The position numbers and the translations under genes are program-made. DNA of 64,000 nucleotides. Origin: Geitlerinema sp. BBD 1991-9. Its GTDB lineage: Bacteria; Cyanobacteriota; Cyanobacteriia; Cyanobacteriales; Geitlerinemataceae. Positions 26,193 to 35,151 of the stretch are shown one piece after another (the first letter of the stretch is position 1; every line of letters starts with the position of its first letter). The stretch is taken from assembly GCA_001657325.1 (NCBI GenBank), contig LWRO01000009.1, positions 1 through 64,000 on the forward strand. Direction: 5' to 3'. The notes below the pieces were generated by a model. That model was not told the origin of the DNA, did no database searches, and was given only the letters and a program-made list of their open reading frames with translations.

Positions 26193-27545
26193 TTACTCGT
26201 CTCCAATCGTCTGCTTGAGGGTTTCGATAAAGTTGGGGTACGAAATAGATGCCGACTCCGCACGATAAATAGTAGTCGGCGTGTTGGCCACCAAGGCCGC
26301 GATCGCCAAACTCATGGCGACGCGGTGATCGTTGTAACTTTCCACATGAGACCCCGTCAGTCCAGTACCGCCGACAATCTCTAAGCCATCGGGACGTTCT
26401 GTAACGTTCGCCCCCATCTTGGCGAGTTCTGTCGCCATTGCGGTCAGTCGATCGCTTTCCTTGACTCGTAGCTCCGCCGCATTGCAAATAGTGGTTTTAC
26501 CGCGAGCGAGAGTTGCCGCAACTGCGAGAATGGGGATTTCGTCAATGAGGCGCGGAATGACATCACCGGAAATTTCACAACCGCTGAGGCAGCTCGATCG
26601 AACGCGAATATCGGCGACCGGTTCTCCCGCCACTTCCCGCTCGTTCTCTAATGTAATATCCGCCTCCATCTGTTGCAACACTTCCAAAACGCCCGTCCGC
26701 GTCGGATTAACCCCGATGTTTTCAAGGACTAATTCCGAGTCGGGAACGATGGCAGCCGCCACGAGCCAAAAGGCAGCAGAACTGATATCGCCCGGTACGA
26801 CGACCGTTTGGCCCGTCAATCGAGCGGGCCCCGTCACCGTGACGCTGTGGGTTGCAACGTCCACCTCGATATCTGCCCCAAACGCCCGCAACATCCGCTC
26901 GCTGTGATCGCGAGATAACGCGGGTTCAGTGACGGTGGTTCGACCTTCGATCCCCAACCCTGCCAATAACACGCAGGATTTGACCTGAGCCGACGCGATC
27001 GGGGAATGATAGTGACTGGGGGCGAGTTTTCGTCCGAGAACCGCTAGGGGGGCGAGCTTGTTTCCTTCACGTCCCCAAATCGTTGCCCCCATCTTTTCCA
27101 AAGGAGTCACCACGCGCGACATGGGACGAGAACGCAGGGATTTATCGCCCGTCACGGTAAAAAAACGCCCCTCCTGCGCGGCTAACAGTCCCAACATCAA
27201 ACGCAATGTCGTCCCCGAGTTACCTGCATTCAGGACATCGGCGGGTTCTTGAAGGTTGCCAATGCCTAAACCTCGAACGAGAACGATATCTTCGTTGAGA
27301 TCGGAAATTTCGGCCCCCATGTCACGAAAACAGTCAGCCGTACTGCGGGGATCGTCACCGAGCAGTAAACCTCGAATTTGTGTTTCGCCCTCAGCAATCG
27401 CGCCGAGCATCAAAGCGCGGTGAGAAATTGACTTGTCTCCCGGTACGCGAATCCTCCCGCGCAAGCCAAGGCCCGAGGTGGGCGGTTGGATAACCAAATC
27501 TTGACGATCTCGATCGATTTCGACTGTTACGATGGGGGAAGACAT
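26193..27545 (-). CDS. aroA: 3-phosphoshikimate 1-carboxyvinyltransferase (EPSP synthase)
   Basis: Joins phosphoenolpyruvate and shikimate 3-phosphate in the sixth step of the shikimate pathway. The 450-aa protein has both EPSPS domains with the signatures [39 protein letters not shown], the substrate-binding [11 protein letters not shown] and a C-terminal [22 protein letters not shown] plus [12 protein letters not shown]. An Ala after the NAGNSGT segment is not seen (it reads TTLRLM), as in class II-type enzymes. It is a single-gene unit with its own terminator. Confidence 0.97.
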   Translation of the reverse strand: MSSPIVTVEIDRDRQDLVIQPPTSGLGLRGRIRVPGDKSISHRALMLGAIAEGETQIRGLLLGDDPRSTADCFRDMGAEISDLNEDIVLVRGLGIGNLQEPADVLNAGNSGTTLRLMLGLLAAQEGRFFTVTGDKSLRSRPMSRVVTPLEKMGATIWGREGNKLAPLAVLGRKLAPSHYHSPIASAQVKSCVLLAGLGIEGRTTVTEPALSRDHSERMLRAFGADIEVDVATHSVTVTGPARLTGQTVVVPGDISSAAFWLVAAAIVPDSELVLENIGVNPTRTGVLEVLQQMEADITLENEREVAGEPVADIRVRSSCLSGCEISGDVIPRLIDEIPILAVAATLARGKTTICNAAELRVKESDRLTAMATELAKMGANVTERPDGLEIVGGTGLTGSHVESYNDHRVAMSLAIAALVANTPTTIYRAESASISYPNFIETLKQTIGDE

Positions 27546-27637
27546 GGATTTTTTTAGACAGCTTGTGACGGTGGAATCGATTGTATCACCGTCCCTTTCG
27601 CCCTCGATCGACCGTTCGCTTCTAGCACTCCACGACT

Positions 27638-28114
27638 ATGCTCACTCACCGCAAACCTGCGTGTCTGTCGTTGATTTCCCTCGACTTACCCCTCTGGTCG
27701 GTTGTTGAAACAACGGCGACGCTGTATCAAAAAGACCAGCAGCGGTTCCACCTGTTGCTCAACGAACCCGTTGTCATGGGCTGGGAACCTGACGGGCCCG
27801 AATCTTCCCCAGATCCGAACGCTTCGCGCTTGCTTTGGTTCGAGTTGTCTCCCTCCCGAGCGATCGCGACAATGCAAGGTCAAGGGGGACTGAGTTACCG
27901 CCATCTTTGGGAGCGGGGAATGTATGGCATTAGTCGCTATTGGCTGCGTGGCGATGATGCGGACGCCCACAGCCAAATCCGCCTGCGCAACTACACGCGC
28001 AGTTTGGAACTGTCTGGACGTCCCCTTCCCGATCGAGTGCGCTTGGAATACGAACTTTGGGCCGGACAATTGCAATTGGGGCGATACGTCCTGCATTTGG
28101 AAATCGATCGCTAA
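27638..28114 (+). CDS. Conserved hypothetical protein (158 aa)
   Basis: A soluble 158-aa protein without signal peptide or known motif. It is rich in Trp and Tyr in the second half (HLWERGMYGISRYWLRGDDADAH) and ends in strands likely to form a beta sheet (VRLEYELWAGQLQLGRYVLHLEI). It lies divergent from aroA, with about 90 bases between the start codons, and has its own terminator. I do not recognise a family; codon use matches the host genome, which supports it as a real gene. Confidence 0.75.
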   Translation: MLTHRKPACLSLISLDLPLWSVVETTATLYQKDQQRFHLLLNEPVVMGWEPDGPESSPDPNASRLLWFELSPSRAIATMQGQGGLSYRHLWERGMYGISRYWLRGDDADAHSQIRLRNYTRSLELSGRPLPDRVRLEYELWAGQLQLGRYVLHLEIDR

Positions 28115-28121
28115 TTGAAAA

Positions 28122-28153
28122 CCCCGGTCAGTTCTAAACAACCGGGGTTTTTT
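28122..28153 (+). terminator. Terminator after the 158-aa hypothetical gene
   Basis: CCCCGGT (28122-28128) pairs with ACCGGGG (28141-28147), followed by six T. Confidence 0.9.
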
Positions 28154-28225
28154 CTGTTTTCAAATTTCAAGATTGCGTCGAACGCAAGTCGAACTCAACT
28201 TATGTCGATCGATTCGATCGATTGA

Positions 28226-28936
28226 CTATTCGCCCACAACAACCAAACGTTCGGCATTCACTAACGCCATGCGGTCTTCGTTGCTGTCGAGTGCTTCGAT
28301 CGCATCGTACCAAAGCCCAGCTTGGGCGTAGACTTGTGCGATTTCCCGAGCGGACGTTGCCTCGGCGAGCGCTGTTTGTAAGTCCGCCGACGGTTCGACC
28401 CGTTCGATCCAGCTTTGCACGAAAACATCGCTCGATCGACGTTGGGGATTACACACCACTGATACAGTCCAGCGATATGTTTTTCCAACTTCCAACACTC
28501 GCGCTTCCGGCAACGAAACACTGGTCATTCCCGCTGAACTGGTTTCAAAGCGTTTGACGTAGATGGGTTCGGGATTGCCGTCCTCAACCAGCGTAAACTC
28601 GAGGGGAACCGAAACCGCATCGCGAAGGTGCCAGTAAAAAACGGGACGTTCGGACACCGTCAACCCGGTGTGATCGCTCGGTGCAATGAGCGATACGTCA
28701 ACGATCGTATCGAGATCCTCGCACCCCCGAGATCCAGTTCCTTGGGTTTGACGGGGGCTTCCGCGATCGGGGGGAACGTAGGTGATCGGCGAGGCTTGTG
28801 CCGCTGCTAAAACGCGCACCGAAGCCGTCGTCGTGACGAGATCGTTGAGGGCAGGTGTTGTCGTGCCGACAGCTTGTAATAACGAGAGTGTCGCTGTACT
28901 GATAGCAACGGTCAACACTTTACCGAAATGAGACAT
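28226..28936 (-). CDS. Exported DUF928 family protein
   Basis: A 236-aa protein starting at ATG 28936 with an N-terminal hydrophobic segment (VLTVAISTATLSLLQAV) that looks like a signal peptide. The DUF928 core follows: DHTGLTVSERPVFYWHL, LPEARVLEVGKTYRWTVSVVCNP and a helical tail QVYAQAGLWYDAIEAL. The family is abundant in cyanobacteria, often near CHASE2 proteins, with unknown function in the cell envelope. A longer frame to 29050 adds an implausible leader. Confidence 0.8.
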   Translation of the reverse strand: MSHFGKVLTVAISTATLSLLQAVGTTTPALNDLVTTTASVRVLAAAQASPITYVPPDRGSPRQTQGTGSRGCEDLDTIVDVSLIAPSDHTGLTVSERPVFYWHLRDAVSVPLEFTLVEDGNPEPIYVKRFETSSAGMTSVSLPEARVLEVGKTYRWTVSVVCNPQRRSSDVFVQSWIERVEPSADLQTALAEATSAREIAQVYAQAGLWYDAIEALDSNEDRMALVNAERLVVVGE

Positions 28937-29595
28937 TGTTGTAGCTCCAACGAGGAAACTGCCGAGAGGGCTAACGCGAATTACAGTAGAGCAGATAGCA
29001 CCCGACATTGGGAAAAGCGGACGGCCCGAGTGCCGAACGTCATAGGCCACTCAGTAATACGCAAGTGTAATACGGCTTATAGAATTTTCCCCCAAGTTAG
29101 CATACGCAATTCCTCTTCGTCATCAGGAAGTTTATAGATGAGCCATCGATTTTGGGATGTCGTCTTACTTCAACTGTCCTGCTAAAATACTGACTTCAAT
29201 CCCTGCAACCTCCACAAACCAGTAACTTTGAGGTGTTGTGGAGTGAGCTTATTGATTGACAGAGTTGGTTTTGTTAATATTTTTGGCTTGACACGCGACT
29301 TCAATTCAGGCAGAAAAAATTACCAGCAACGGCAAGGTTGAAATAAATCGTAAAAGGCTTGAGAGCTAAAGGTTTTGCGATTCGATCGATCGTTTTGTCG
29401 GGAAAACGTACTCAATTCAGCCAAGGAGACCTAAAAAATTATCGATCGTTTTCTCAGGTCTCGCAAGTCGATTTCAGTTGCAGATGCACTCGCTGCTCGT
29501 GTTGACTGTGCTGTGGAGATCGAGGAATTTGCCAATTTACGATTCATTTAGGCTTGCTATAGAATAAGAAACTTCCCATTTTTACGATCGAACCT
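28937..29595. other. Intergenic region upstream of the DUF928 and Trm1 genes
   Basis: About 660 bases between divergent genes. It is AT-rich and holds many short runs but no coding frame, terminator or operator that I can support. Both promoters must lie here. Confidence 0.4.
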
Positions 29596-30699
29596 TTGAA
29601 ACCCTATCGTGAAGGACGCGCGACGTTCGTTGTTGGCAATGCTTTCTACCGTCCGACGAGTCAAGTCGGTCGAGATTTAGCCGTTCTCGCCGCTCACTTG
29701 GAAAAACAAGATCGAGGATCGTTGCGAGTTCTCGACAGTATGGCCGGATGTGGCGTTCGATCGTTGCGCTATTGGCTCGAAGCGGGAGCCAATTGGGTCT
29801 GGGCGAACGAAGGCAATCCCGAAGTCGGCGTTGGGTTGAGCCAAAACCTCAAACCCTTACTCGATGGTGGATGCGGACAACTGACCCATGGGGATGCCAA
29901 CCGCGTGTTTTTCGACTGCTACGCCCGACAGGACTATTACGATCTCGTCGATGTCGATAGCTTCGGGTCGCCTGTTCCCTTTCTCAATACGAGCCTGTGG
30001 GCGACGCGCCTCGGGGGATTGGTATACCTCACCAGTACCGACGGACGTACCGCAACCGGCCACGCAGGAGACCAGAGTTTGCGGGTGTATGCCGCGCGAG
30101 CGAGAGCGCATCCGAGCGCTCACGAACAAGGACTACGCTTGATAATCGGTACAGCGCAACAGCAAGCCGCAACGAAAGGCCTCGGGGTCGAACCTGTATT
30201 TTCCCTGTTTGCTCACTCGGTCTATCGGGTCATGTTGCGTTTGGTGAAAGGTCAGCGTCTCAACCATCAAAACTACGGTTTTCTAGGCTACTGTCACGAG
30301 TGCGGAGCCTATCGAACTTTGTCTTGGCAAGATTTCGGCCGCGTGTCTCCCTGTCCTCGCGACGGTACGCCTTGGGTGGTCAGCGGTCCGATGTGGCTCG
30401 GGTCGCTGCACGATCTGGCATATTTGCAGCGGATGCGAGGGTTAGCTGCGTCTTGGGGATGGTCGAAACGGGTGAAACTGTTGGATGTGATGGCGGAAGA
30501 AGCGGACTTACCCCCCTATTTCTATAAGCTGGGAATTCTCGGAAAACGCTTTCGAGGAGATATTCCACCGCGAGACGAGTTAATTCGCCGATTGCTCGAT
30601 CGAGGGTATCGAACTGGGCGAACCCACATCGAAGCCCAGGCGATTAAAACGGAAGCCGATCTCGAAACCTGTATGTTCGCGATGGCTGAGACGTCTTAG
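29596..30699 (+). CDS. trm1: tRNA (guanine-N2)-dimethyltransferase, Trm1 family
   Basis: Methylates the exocyclic amine of guanine near position 26 of tRNAs, using S-adenosylmethionine. The 367-aa protein shows motif I VLDSMAGCGVRSLRYWLEAGA, the catalytic DVDSFGSPVPFLNTSL (D-x-FG-x-P type) and a C-terminal domain with a zinc-finger-like YCHECGAYRTLSW...SPCPRDGTPW. Trm1 is mainly archaeal and eukaryotic; among bacteria it is known from Aquifex and cyanobacteria. It appears to start with TTG at 29596; no ATG lies near. The neighbouring ruvX group is convergent. Confidence 0.92.
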   Translation: MKPYREGRATFVVGNAFYRPTSQVGRDLAVLAAHLEKQDRGSLRVLDSMAGCGVRSLRYWLEAGANWVWANEGNPEVGVGLSQNLKPLLDGGCGQLTHGDANRVFFDCYARQDYYDLVDVDSFGSPVPFLNTSLWATRLGGLVYLTSTDGRTATGHAGDQSLRVYAARARAHPSAHEQGLRLIIGTAQQQAATKGLGVEPVFSLFAHSVYRVMLRLVKGQRLNHQNYGFLGYCHECGAYRTLSWQDFGRVSPCPRDGTPWVVSGPMWLGSLHDLAYLQRMRGLAASWGWSKRVKLLDVMAEEADLPPYFYKLGILGKRFRGDIPPRDELIRRLLDRGYRTGRTHIEAQAIKTEADLETCMFAMAETS

Positions 30700-30718
30700 A
30701 GCCTCTTCTCACGAATCG

Positions 30719-31150
30719 TCAATTTTGCACTTGACGCCGCTCGTCGAGCCAACGCTGTAAAATCAATGCTGCCGCCTTTCGATCGATCGACGCTTTCTCT
30801 CGAGACGGAATCTGTCCCGCTTCGTGCATCAACTCTCGAGCTTCTACCGAACTCAGGCGTTCGTCGACGAACTCGATCGGAAGTTGCAGCGCTGCCCCAA
30901 TGCGTTTTGCTAATTTTTGCACGCGAACCGCCTGCTTTCCCAGTTGGCCGTCCATCGTATAGGGTAAACCCACGACTAACACTCGGACATCTCGTTCCTG
31001 TATGAGTTGGCTGAGTTTAGCCATATCTCGATCGAACGACGTTCGGGAAATGGTTGTCAGTCCCGTGGCTGCTAACCCCAAACCGTCGCACCCAGAAACG
31101 CCGATGCGGCGGCGGCCGAGATCGAGTCCTAACGCAGCAACTCGCTTCAT
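30719..31150 (-). CDS. ruvX: Putative pre-16S rRNA nuclease / Holliday junction resolvase YqgF
   Basis: A 143-aa RNase H-fold nuclease with the family residues: ALGLDLGRRRIGVS, VLVVGLPYTMDGQLGKQA, FVDERLSSVEA and a final IDRKAAALILQRWL. Homologues mature the 5' end of 16S rRNA. Its start overlaps the stop of the upstream GNAT gene by 4 bases (ATGA), so the two are translationally coupled. Confidence 0.95.
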   Translation of the reverse strand: MKRVAALGLDLGRRRIGVSGCDGLGLAATGLTTISRTSFDRDMAKLSQLIQERDVRVLVVGLPYTMDGQLGKQAVRVQKLAKRIGAALQLPIEFVDERLSSVEARELMHEAGQIPSREKASIDRKAAALILQRWLDERRQVQN

Positions 31151-32358
31151 GTCAAATCTCGATCGTCACAAGGGTCGTTGTCGTTATTTCGATCGATCGA
31201 AGGCTTGCTCGATCGATCGTCTCGATGGGGGTGTGGGGTTTCGTAAAACCACATCATCCGCCCCGGTAACGGTTTACGAGCCGGTTGCAACCCACCCAAC
31301 ACATCTGACAATTGCAATCCTTCGAGGCTCACTTGCTTGGTTTCCCGAAGCTTGTGCCACACCGATCGAGACATGAGCAACGTGTGGGCGATGGGCTGCG
31401 CGCCGATTTGCGTCAAATACTCTTCCCGTTCGGGTTGGTAATCGGTCGATGCTAACCGCAGCGACTGCGAGGGCAATTGTTGGACGATTCGCGCCATTTG
31501 CGACAGCAGTTCGGGGTACAGCCAAGTGTAGGCTGGATGCACGGTCATCTGTGCTTCGTGGGGAACTTCCCCTTGATGGTCGAGCCGAATTTGGAAGTAG
31601 CCAATGGCGGCTTTACGTTGCGGCTCGAACACGTACCCGCTCACGACTTCATTTTGGCCGAACCACTGTTTGATCCCCGATAACAAGGAGCCGAACAGAC
31701 TGGTTTTAAAGTCTGAAATGTGTCGATCGAACACCTGACGCACCAACGGCGGCATCGATACTGTATCTAATTGGTATAGCAGTTGTGCGTCGGAATTACT
31801 AACGGGGTTGAGGTTTGGCAAGTCTGGTTCGCGTGCGCCTAGAACGGCGAGTAACTTCGGCTCGATATCCCAATAGGTCATTTGCGCCAACGGTTGAAAT
31901 CCGTTGTGGCGGTACAATCCCATCGCCGATCGATCGTTGACATCGACCTCGACAATCCAAGTTCGCGCTTCCCAAATGGTTTGGAGACAGTGGCGCAACA
32001 GTGCTGTTCCCATTTCCTGAGCACCGCAGGCGGGATCGACCATGGCTCGATCGACGCGCCAGGTACTCGCCGTGCGGTTGAACGGCGACACTTGAATGGC
32101 ACCGAGAATTTTTCGCTCGCGCTGGGCGACATAAGCCCGCAGCAAATTTTGGTAGGGGTTGGGAAACCAACTGAGAACTTTGAGTAAGCCGTAGTATTGG
32201 CGGATTCGATCGAGGTAAATTCCTAAATCCAAGGGTTCGCCGAAACGTTTCGCCGCAAACGGGTTGGCGCGCGACAGCGTTTCGATTTCATCGAGATCTC
32301 GAAATTGAATGGGGCGAAGCTCGATCGAAGTATTGGACAAATTGGGGGAAGCAGTCAT
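31147..32358 (-). CDS. GNAT family N-acetyltransferase (403 aa)
   Basis: ATG 32358 gives 403 aa. Residues 12-175 form a GNAT domain (IELRPIQFRDLDEIETLSR, then DPACGAQEMGTALLRHCLQTIWEARTWIVEVDVNDRSAMGLYRHNGFQPLAQ). The second half (about 190-370) repeats a similar order (HPAYTWLYPELLSQMARIVQQL, EEYLTQIGAQPIAHTLLMSRSVWHKL), consistent with a tandem degenerate GNAT domain. The substrate is unknown. It is coupled by a 4-base overlap to ruvX. The upstream in-frame extension to 32454 lies in the GATGAGG repeat tract and was rejected. Confidence 0.85.
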   Translation of the reverse strand: MTASPNLSNTSIELRPIQFRDLDEIETLSRANPFAAKRFGEPLDLGIYLDRIRQYYGLLKVLSWFPNPYQNLLRAYVAQRERKILGAIQVSPFNRTASTWRVDRAMVDPACGAQEMGTALLRHCLQTIWEARTWIVEVDVNDRSAMGLYRHNGFQPLAQMTYWDIEPKLLAVLGAREPDLPNLNPVSNSDAQLLYQLDTVSMPPLVRQVFDRHISDFKTSLFGSLLSGIKQWFGQNEVVSGYVFEPQRKAAIGYFQIRLDHQGEVPHEAQMTVHPAYTWLYPELLSQMARIVQQLPSQSLRLASTDYQPEREEYLTQIGAQPIAHTLLMSRSVWHKLRETKQVSLEGLQLSDVLGGLQPARKPLPGRMMWFYETPHPHRDDRSSKPSIDRNNDNDPCDDRDLT

Positions 32359-32365
32359 GGGTTTA

Positions 32366-32475
32366 TCGAGGTGAGGAAACGACCGGATGAGGTGACGACT
32401 CAATGAGGTGACAACCGGATGAGGAAACGACCGGATGAGGTAAAACTCCCTCATTTCCTCATCTCCTCACCTCTT
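32366..32475. repeat. GATGAGG-rich intergenic repeat tract
   Basis: Imperfect repeats of GAGGAAACGACCGGATGAGG (two copies) with related CAATGAGGTGAC units on the left, and complementary CTCATTTCCTCATCTCCTC on the right, so the tract can fold back on itself. Related strings occur at 48135-48175 and 51615-51690, all between genes. Confidence 0.65.
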
Positions 32476-32477
32476 CA

Positions 32478-33659
32478 TCACTCCTGGCGCGGTCGAATTA
32501 AAACCAGCGGTGTCTGTTCGTCAGCATTGCCCGCTGGATTCGTTCGCAGTGCGGTTTCGAGGAACGAGTCAGAAAGATCGGAGGTCGCTGCTAATATTTT
32601 AACGGCTTTCAAATCGTTCACATCGACGACGGCCGCAGACAGGCCGGTTTCGCGACGAATCCGATCGACCACCGCTTGTGGGTTTTTCGGTCCGAGAACG
32701 ATAAATCGATCGTAGGGCGGTAACGTCCCGGTCACGTCGTCGATCAATCGTGCTTGTTCCCCGGCGAGTTGGTAAAATCCACCCGGTCGTCCCAACACCT
32801 TCAAAATTGCACCCCCGACGAACGCCCAAAACACGCGCCACGCCCCGACGACATCGACTAAAGTTTGCAAACCGCACGCCGTCGCCAAGCTGGAAGTCGG
32901 TAGAAAGAAGTAACACAGTCGCCGTGCCACCCAACCCGGTTTGACCGAAGCTGGATCTCGCCAACGCCCTTGAACGATAGCCAGAGGCGTTTCCCCAATG
33001 GTAACGATATCGGTGGTGGGGTTGGCGTGGGGGAGAACGTAGCGACGCACGATCTCGACTGGATCGTCGAGATGGTTGAGGAGGTGAGTTTTAACGGGCA
33101 GGACTTGAGCGTTCTCTTTCGTCAGCCACTTTGCTGTTTCGATCGATTTGGGATACTGAAGCGGGAAAATGACGTGTCCGGTGCGAGGAATGCGCCCCCC
33201 AGGCCCGTAAGTCAGATAGCGGACTTTGACCCAAAGTGTTTGAAGAGCTGTCAAATCCTCGCCGCGAATTTCAACGGAGACTTTGAAGCGCGTGGATTGT
33301 CGGGTTTTGACGATGTAGGCGAACCAGTAACCGTCCTCTCGCGCTGGTGCGTCGGGGTGTTGGGATACGATCTCGGTGTGGGTCGTAATCCCTGATAAAC
33401 TCCCTTTCGACAGCAACATAACTTCAGCTTTGACCTCGGGAACCATAATTTCGAGGTTGGGGGTCGGGTTGTCCAATGTCACTTCCCCGACAACGAGAAA
33501 TCGATCTCGCTCCCGAACGATGAGTTCCCAAGCACCGGGATGAAAAACGAGGGGGTTAACGGGTTGCCGTCGGTATTTCCACTCGATGGCGAGTGCGCCG
33601 AGGGCGGTCACCGCCACGACAACACCGATGATGACTCCGAGAATTGCTGCGATCGACAC
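32478..33659 (-). CDS. Membrane-anchored CofE-like protein (F420-0 gamma-glutamyl ligase family)
   Basis: A 393-aa protein with one N-terminal membrane helix (IAAILGVIIGVVVAVTALGALAIEW), a beta-rich domain of about 150 residues and a C-terminal CofE-like domain (VKTHLLNHLDDPVEIVRRYVLPHANPTTDIVTIGETPLAIVQGRW...). Cyanobacterial relatives are annotated as F420-0:gamma-glutamyl ligases, but no other F420 gene is near and the substrate is uncertain. It is 119 bases upstream of the GNAT-ruvX pair on the same strand and may be co-transcribed. Confidence 0.7.
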   Translation of the reverse strand: MSIAAILGVIIGVVVAVTALGALAIEWKYRRQPVNPLVFHPGAWELIVRERDRFLVVGEVTLDNPTPNLEIMVPEVKAEVMLLSKGSLSGITTHTEIVSQHPDAPAREDGYWFAYIVKTRQSTRFKVSVEIRGEDLTALQTLWVKVRYLTYGPGGRIPRTGHVIFPLQYPKSIETAKWLTKENAQVLPVKTHLLNHLDDPVEIVRRYVLPHANPTTDIVTIGETPLAIVQGRWRDPASVKPGWVARRLCYFFLPTSSLATACGLQTLVDVVGAWRVFWAFVGGAILKVLGRPGGFYQLAGEQARLIDDVTGTLPPYDRFIVLGPKNPQAVVDRIRRETGLSAAVVDVNDLKAVKILAATSDLSDSFLETALRTNPAGNADEQTPLVLIRPRQE

Positions 33660-33883
33660 GGGGTTTCCTAATACCTCTATTCCGCCAGACTACCCCCGTT
33701 TATATACCATTTCCGACGATCGATCGTACAGCCCATCTGGAGCGATAATCGATATGACACTTCAGCTTGAAGTATCGATCTTGATTTTTTTTACAGATCT
33801 ATAGACAGAATATCTGAGTCAGGAAGGTTCGATCGATTTTCGAGATAACAACTTATTTCGACTTGCAATCGAAAATGAGTCGC

Positions 33884-34642
33884 CTAAAAACGGTATTTAA
33901 GCTTATTACTTCCATCGCAATTAAATCCCTTCTGAATGAATATGGCATTGCGAAAAAATGAAATTGATACAATGTTTTTATCGAGGTGTTTCGGGATATG
34001 ATTGTCAATTTTGTACTCTTCGTAATTAAGCTCGTCTACCATTAACTTAAAGTGTCCTACACCTGTTGTTGAGGCATTCAAATTGTAGCTATTACCGTCA
34101 TACTTTACACAATAGGCAGTTTGAATATATTCTATAATGTAAATCCTATTATTTTCTAACAATAGAAATCAGGCTTTGAAAGTCTTAATAACGTGTTCGT
34201 TAATGTGACTGTCATCATCGATAACGATATCAATCTTTCCGACCTTTCGAGCAACTTCTTTTAAGAAGTCAGGATCGCTCTGGCTTCCCATAAATGTTTT
34301 GATTCGATTCTCTTCGTGGTAGGATTTATCATAAATATCGATTCCGTAAATATTGCTCCAAGAAAAAAAATATTTCCACATCCTGAGAGAAGCTCCACCT
34401 TTCATGAGATCTTTGAGTCCACCAATCCCAATCTCAAGGATATTTAATCGTTTCCACCTTAACGATGTGAAGTATTTCTGATAATGTTGGATATAGTAAT
34501 GTGAACCATGTTTGTCTGTTTTACATAACTCCGCAATTTTTTTGAGATCTCCTCCGCGAAGATAAATCAAACAAATCATGAATTTCTCAAACTGTCTTGG
34601 CGGAAGAAAGTCCTGCAAGGTTCGTTTTAGCTTGCTCGACAT
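33884..34642 (-). pseudogene. SAM-dependent methyltransferase (macrocin-O-methyltransferase-like) with in-frame stop
   Basis: From ATG 34642 (AGGGGA site 9 bases before) the protein reads through motif I (LNILEIGIGGLKDLMKGGASLRMW) and an acidic motif IDIVIDDDSHINEHVIKTFKA. A TGA at 34169-34171 then stops it. The same frame continues as FLLLENNRIYIIEYIQTAYCVKY... to 33884, which is the expected C-terminal half of the family. One nonsense change thus splits the gene. The area is much more AT-rich than its surroundings and is followed upstream by a MITE, which points to transfer and decay. Relatives act on sugars or natural products. Confidence 0.75.
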
Positions 34643-34679
34643 ATATATACATCCCCTGATTAGAAAACAACTCGAAAAT

Positions 34680-34804
34680 GGGTGCATCTCACTTTCGTAG
34701 AATGACCCCTCCGCCTAAGGACTCCGTCCCGCTACCGCGAACGGCACCTCCCCTTAGCCAGGGGAGGAGGGGTGGGGTTTCGATCGCAAAAGTGAGATGC
34801 ACCC
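34680..34804. mobile_element. MITE with 16-bp terminal inverted repeats
   Basis: GGGTGCATCTCACTTT (34680-34695) is perfectly inverted at 34789-34804. The 125-bp element has an internal GC-rich hairpin (CCTCCCCT/AGGGGAGG) and no gene. It is flanked by TCGAAAAT (34672-34679) and TCGGAAAT (34805-34812), a likely 8-bp target duplication with one change. It probably moves with a transposase encoded elsewhere. Confidence 0.85.
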
Positions 34805-34812
34805 TCGGAAAT

Positions 34813-35151
34813 TGCTTCTAGTCTACCTCTGTTAATCGCTAATTCGGTTTTGAAAGACGACCAAAAAGCCTGAGATGAAATGGGGTGTATTGTCAAAGCT
34901 CGATCGAGAGTCTTATAGTTTATTTCTATAAAGTTATCAACTCAATCTCACGATTGGCTAAATCGCAACAGTCAGATCGATCTCCGAGTTTCCGAAGTCT
35001 CTCACGGTCAAGCGAACGATCTAATGTTGACAGTCATTCAAATTTAACGTTTTCGAGCATATATTGTGGCTTGGCAATGGAAAGTTTGACAAATACGTCC
35101 CATTAATAGCGGGATTTCTTCAAGCCTCTACCCGTTCGCTCGCAACCAGAC
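34813..35151. other. Gene-free AT-rich spacer
   Basis: About 340 bases with no coding signal, hairpin or operator that I can support. Confidence 0.4.
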
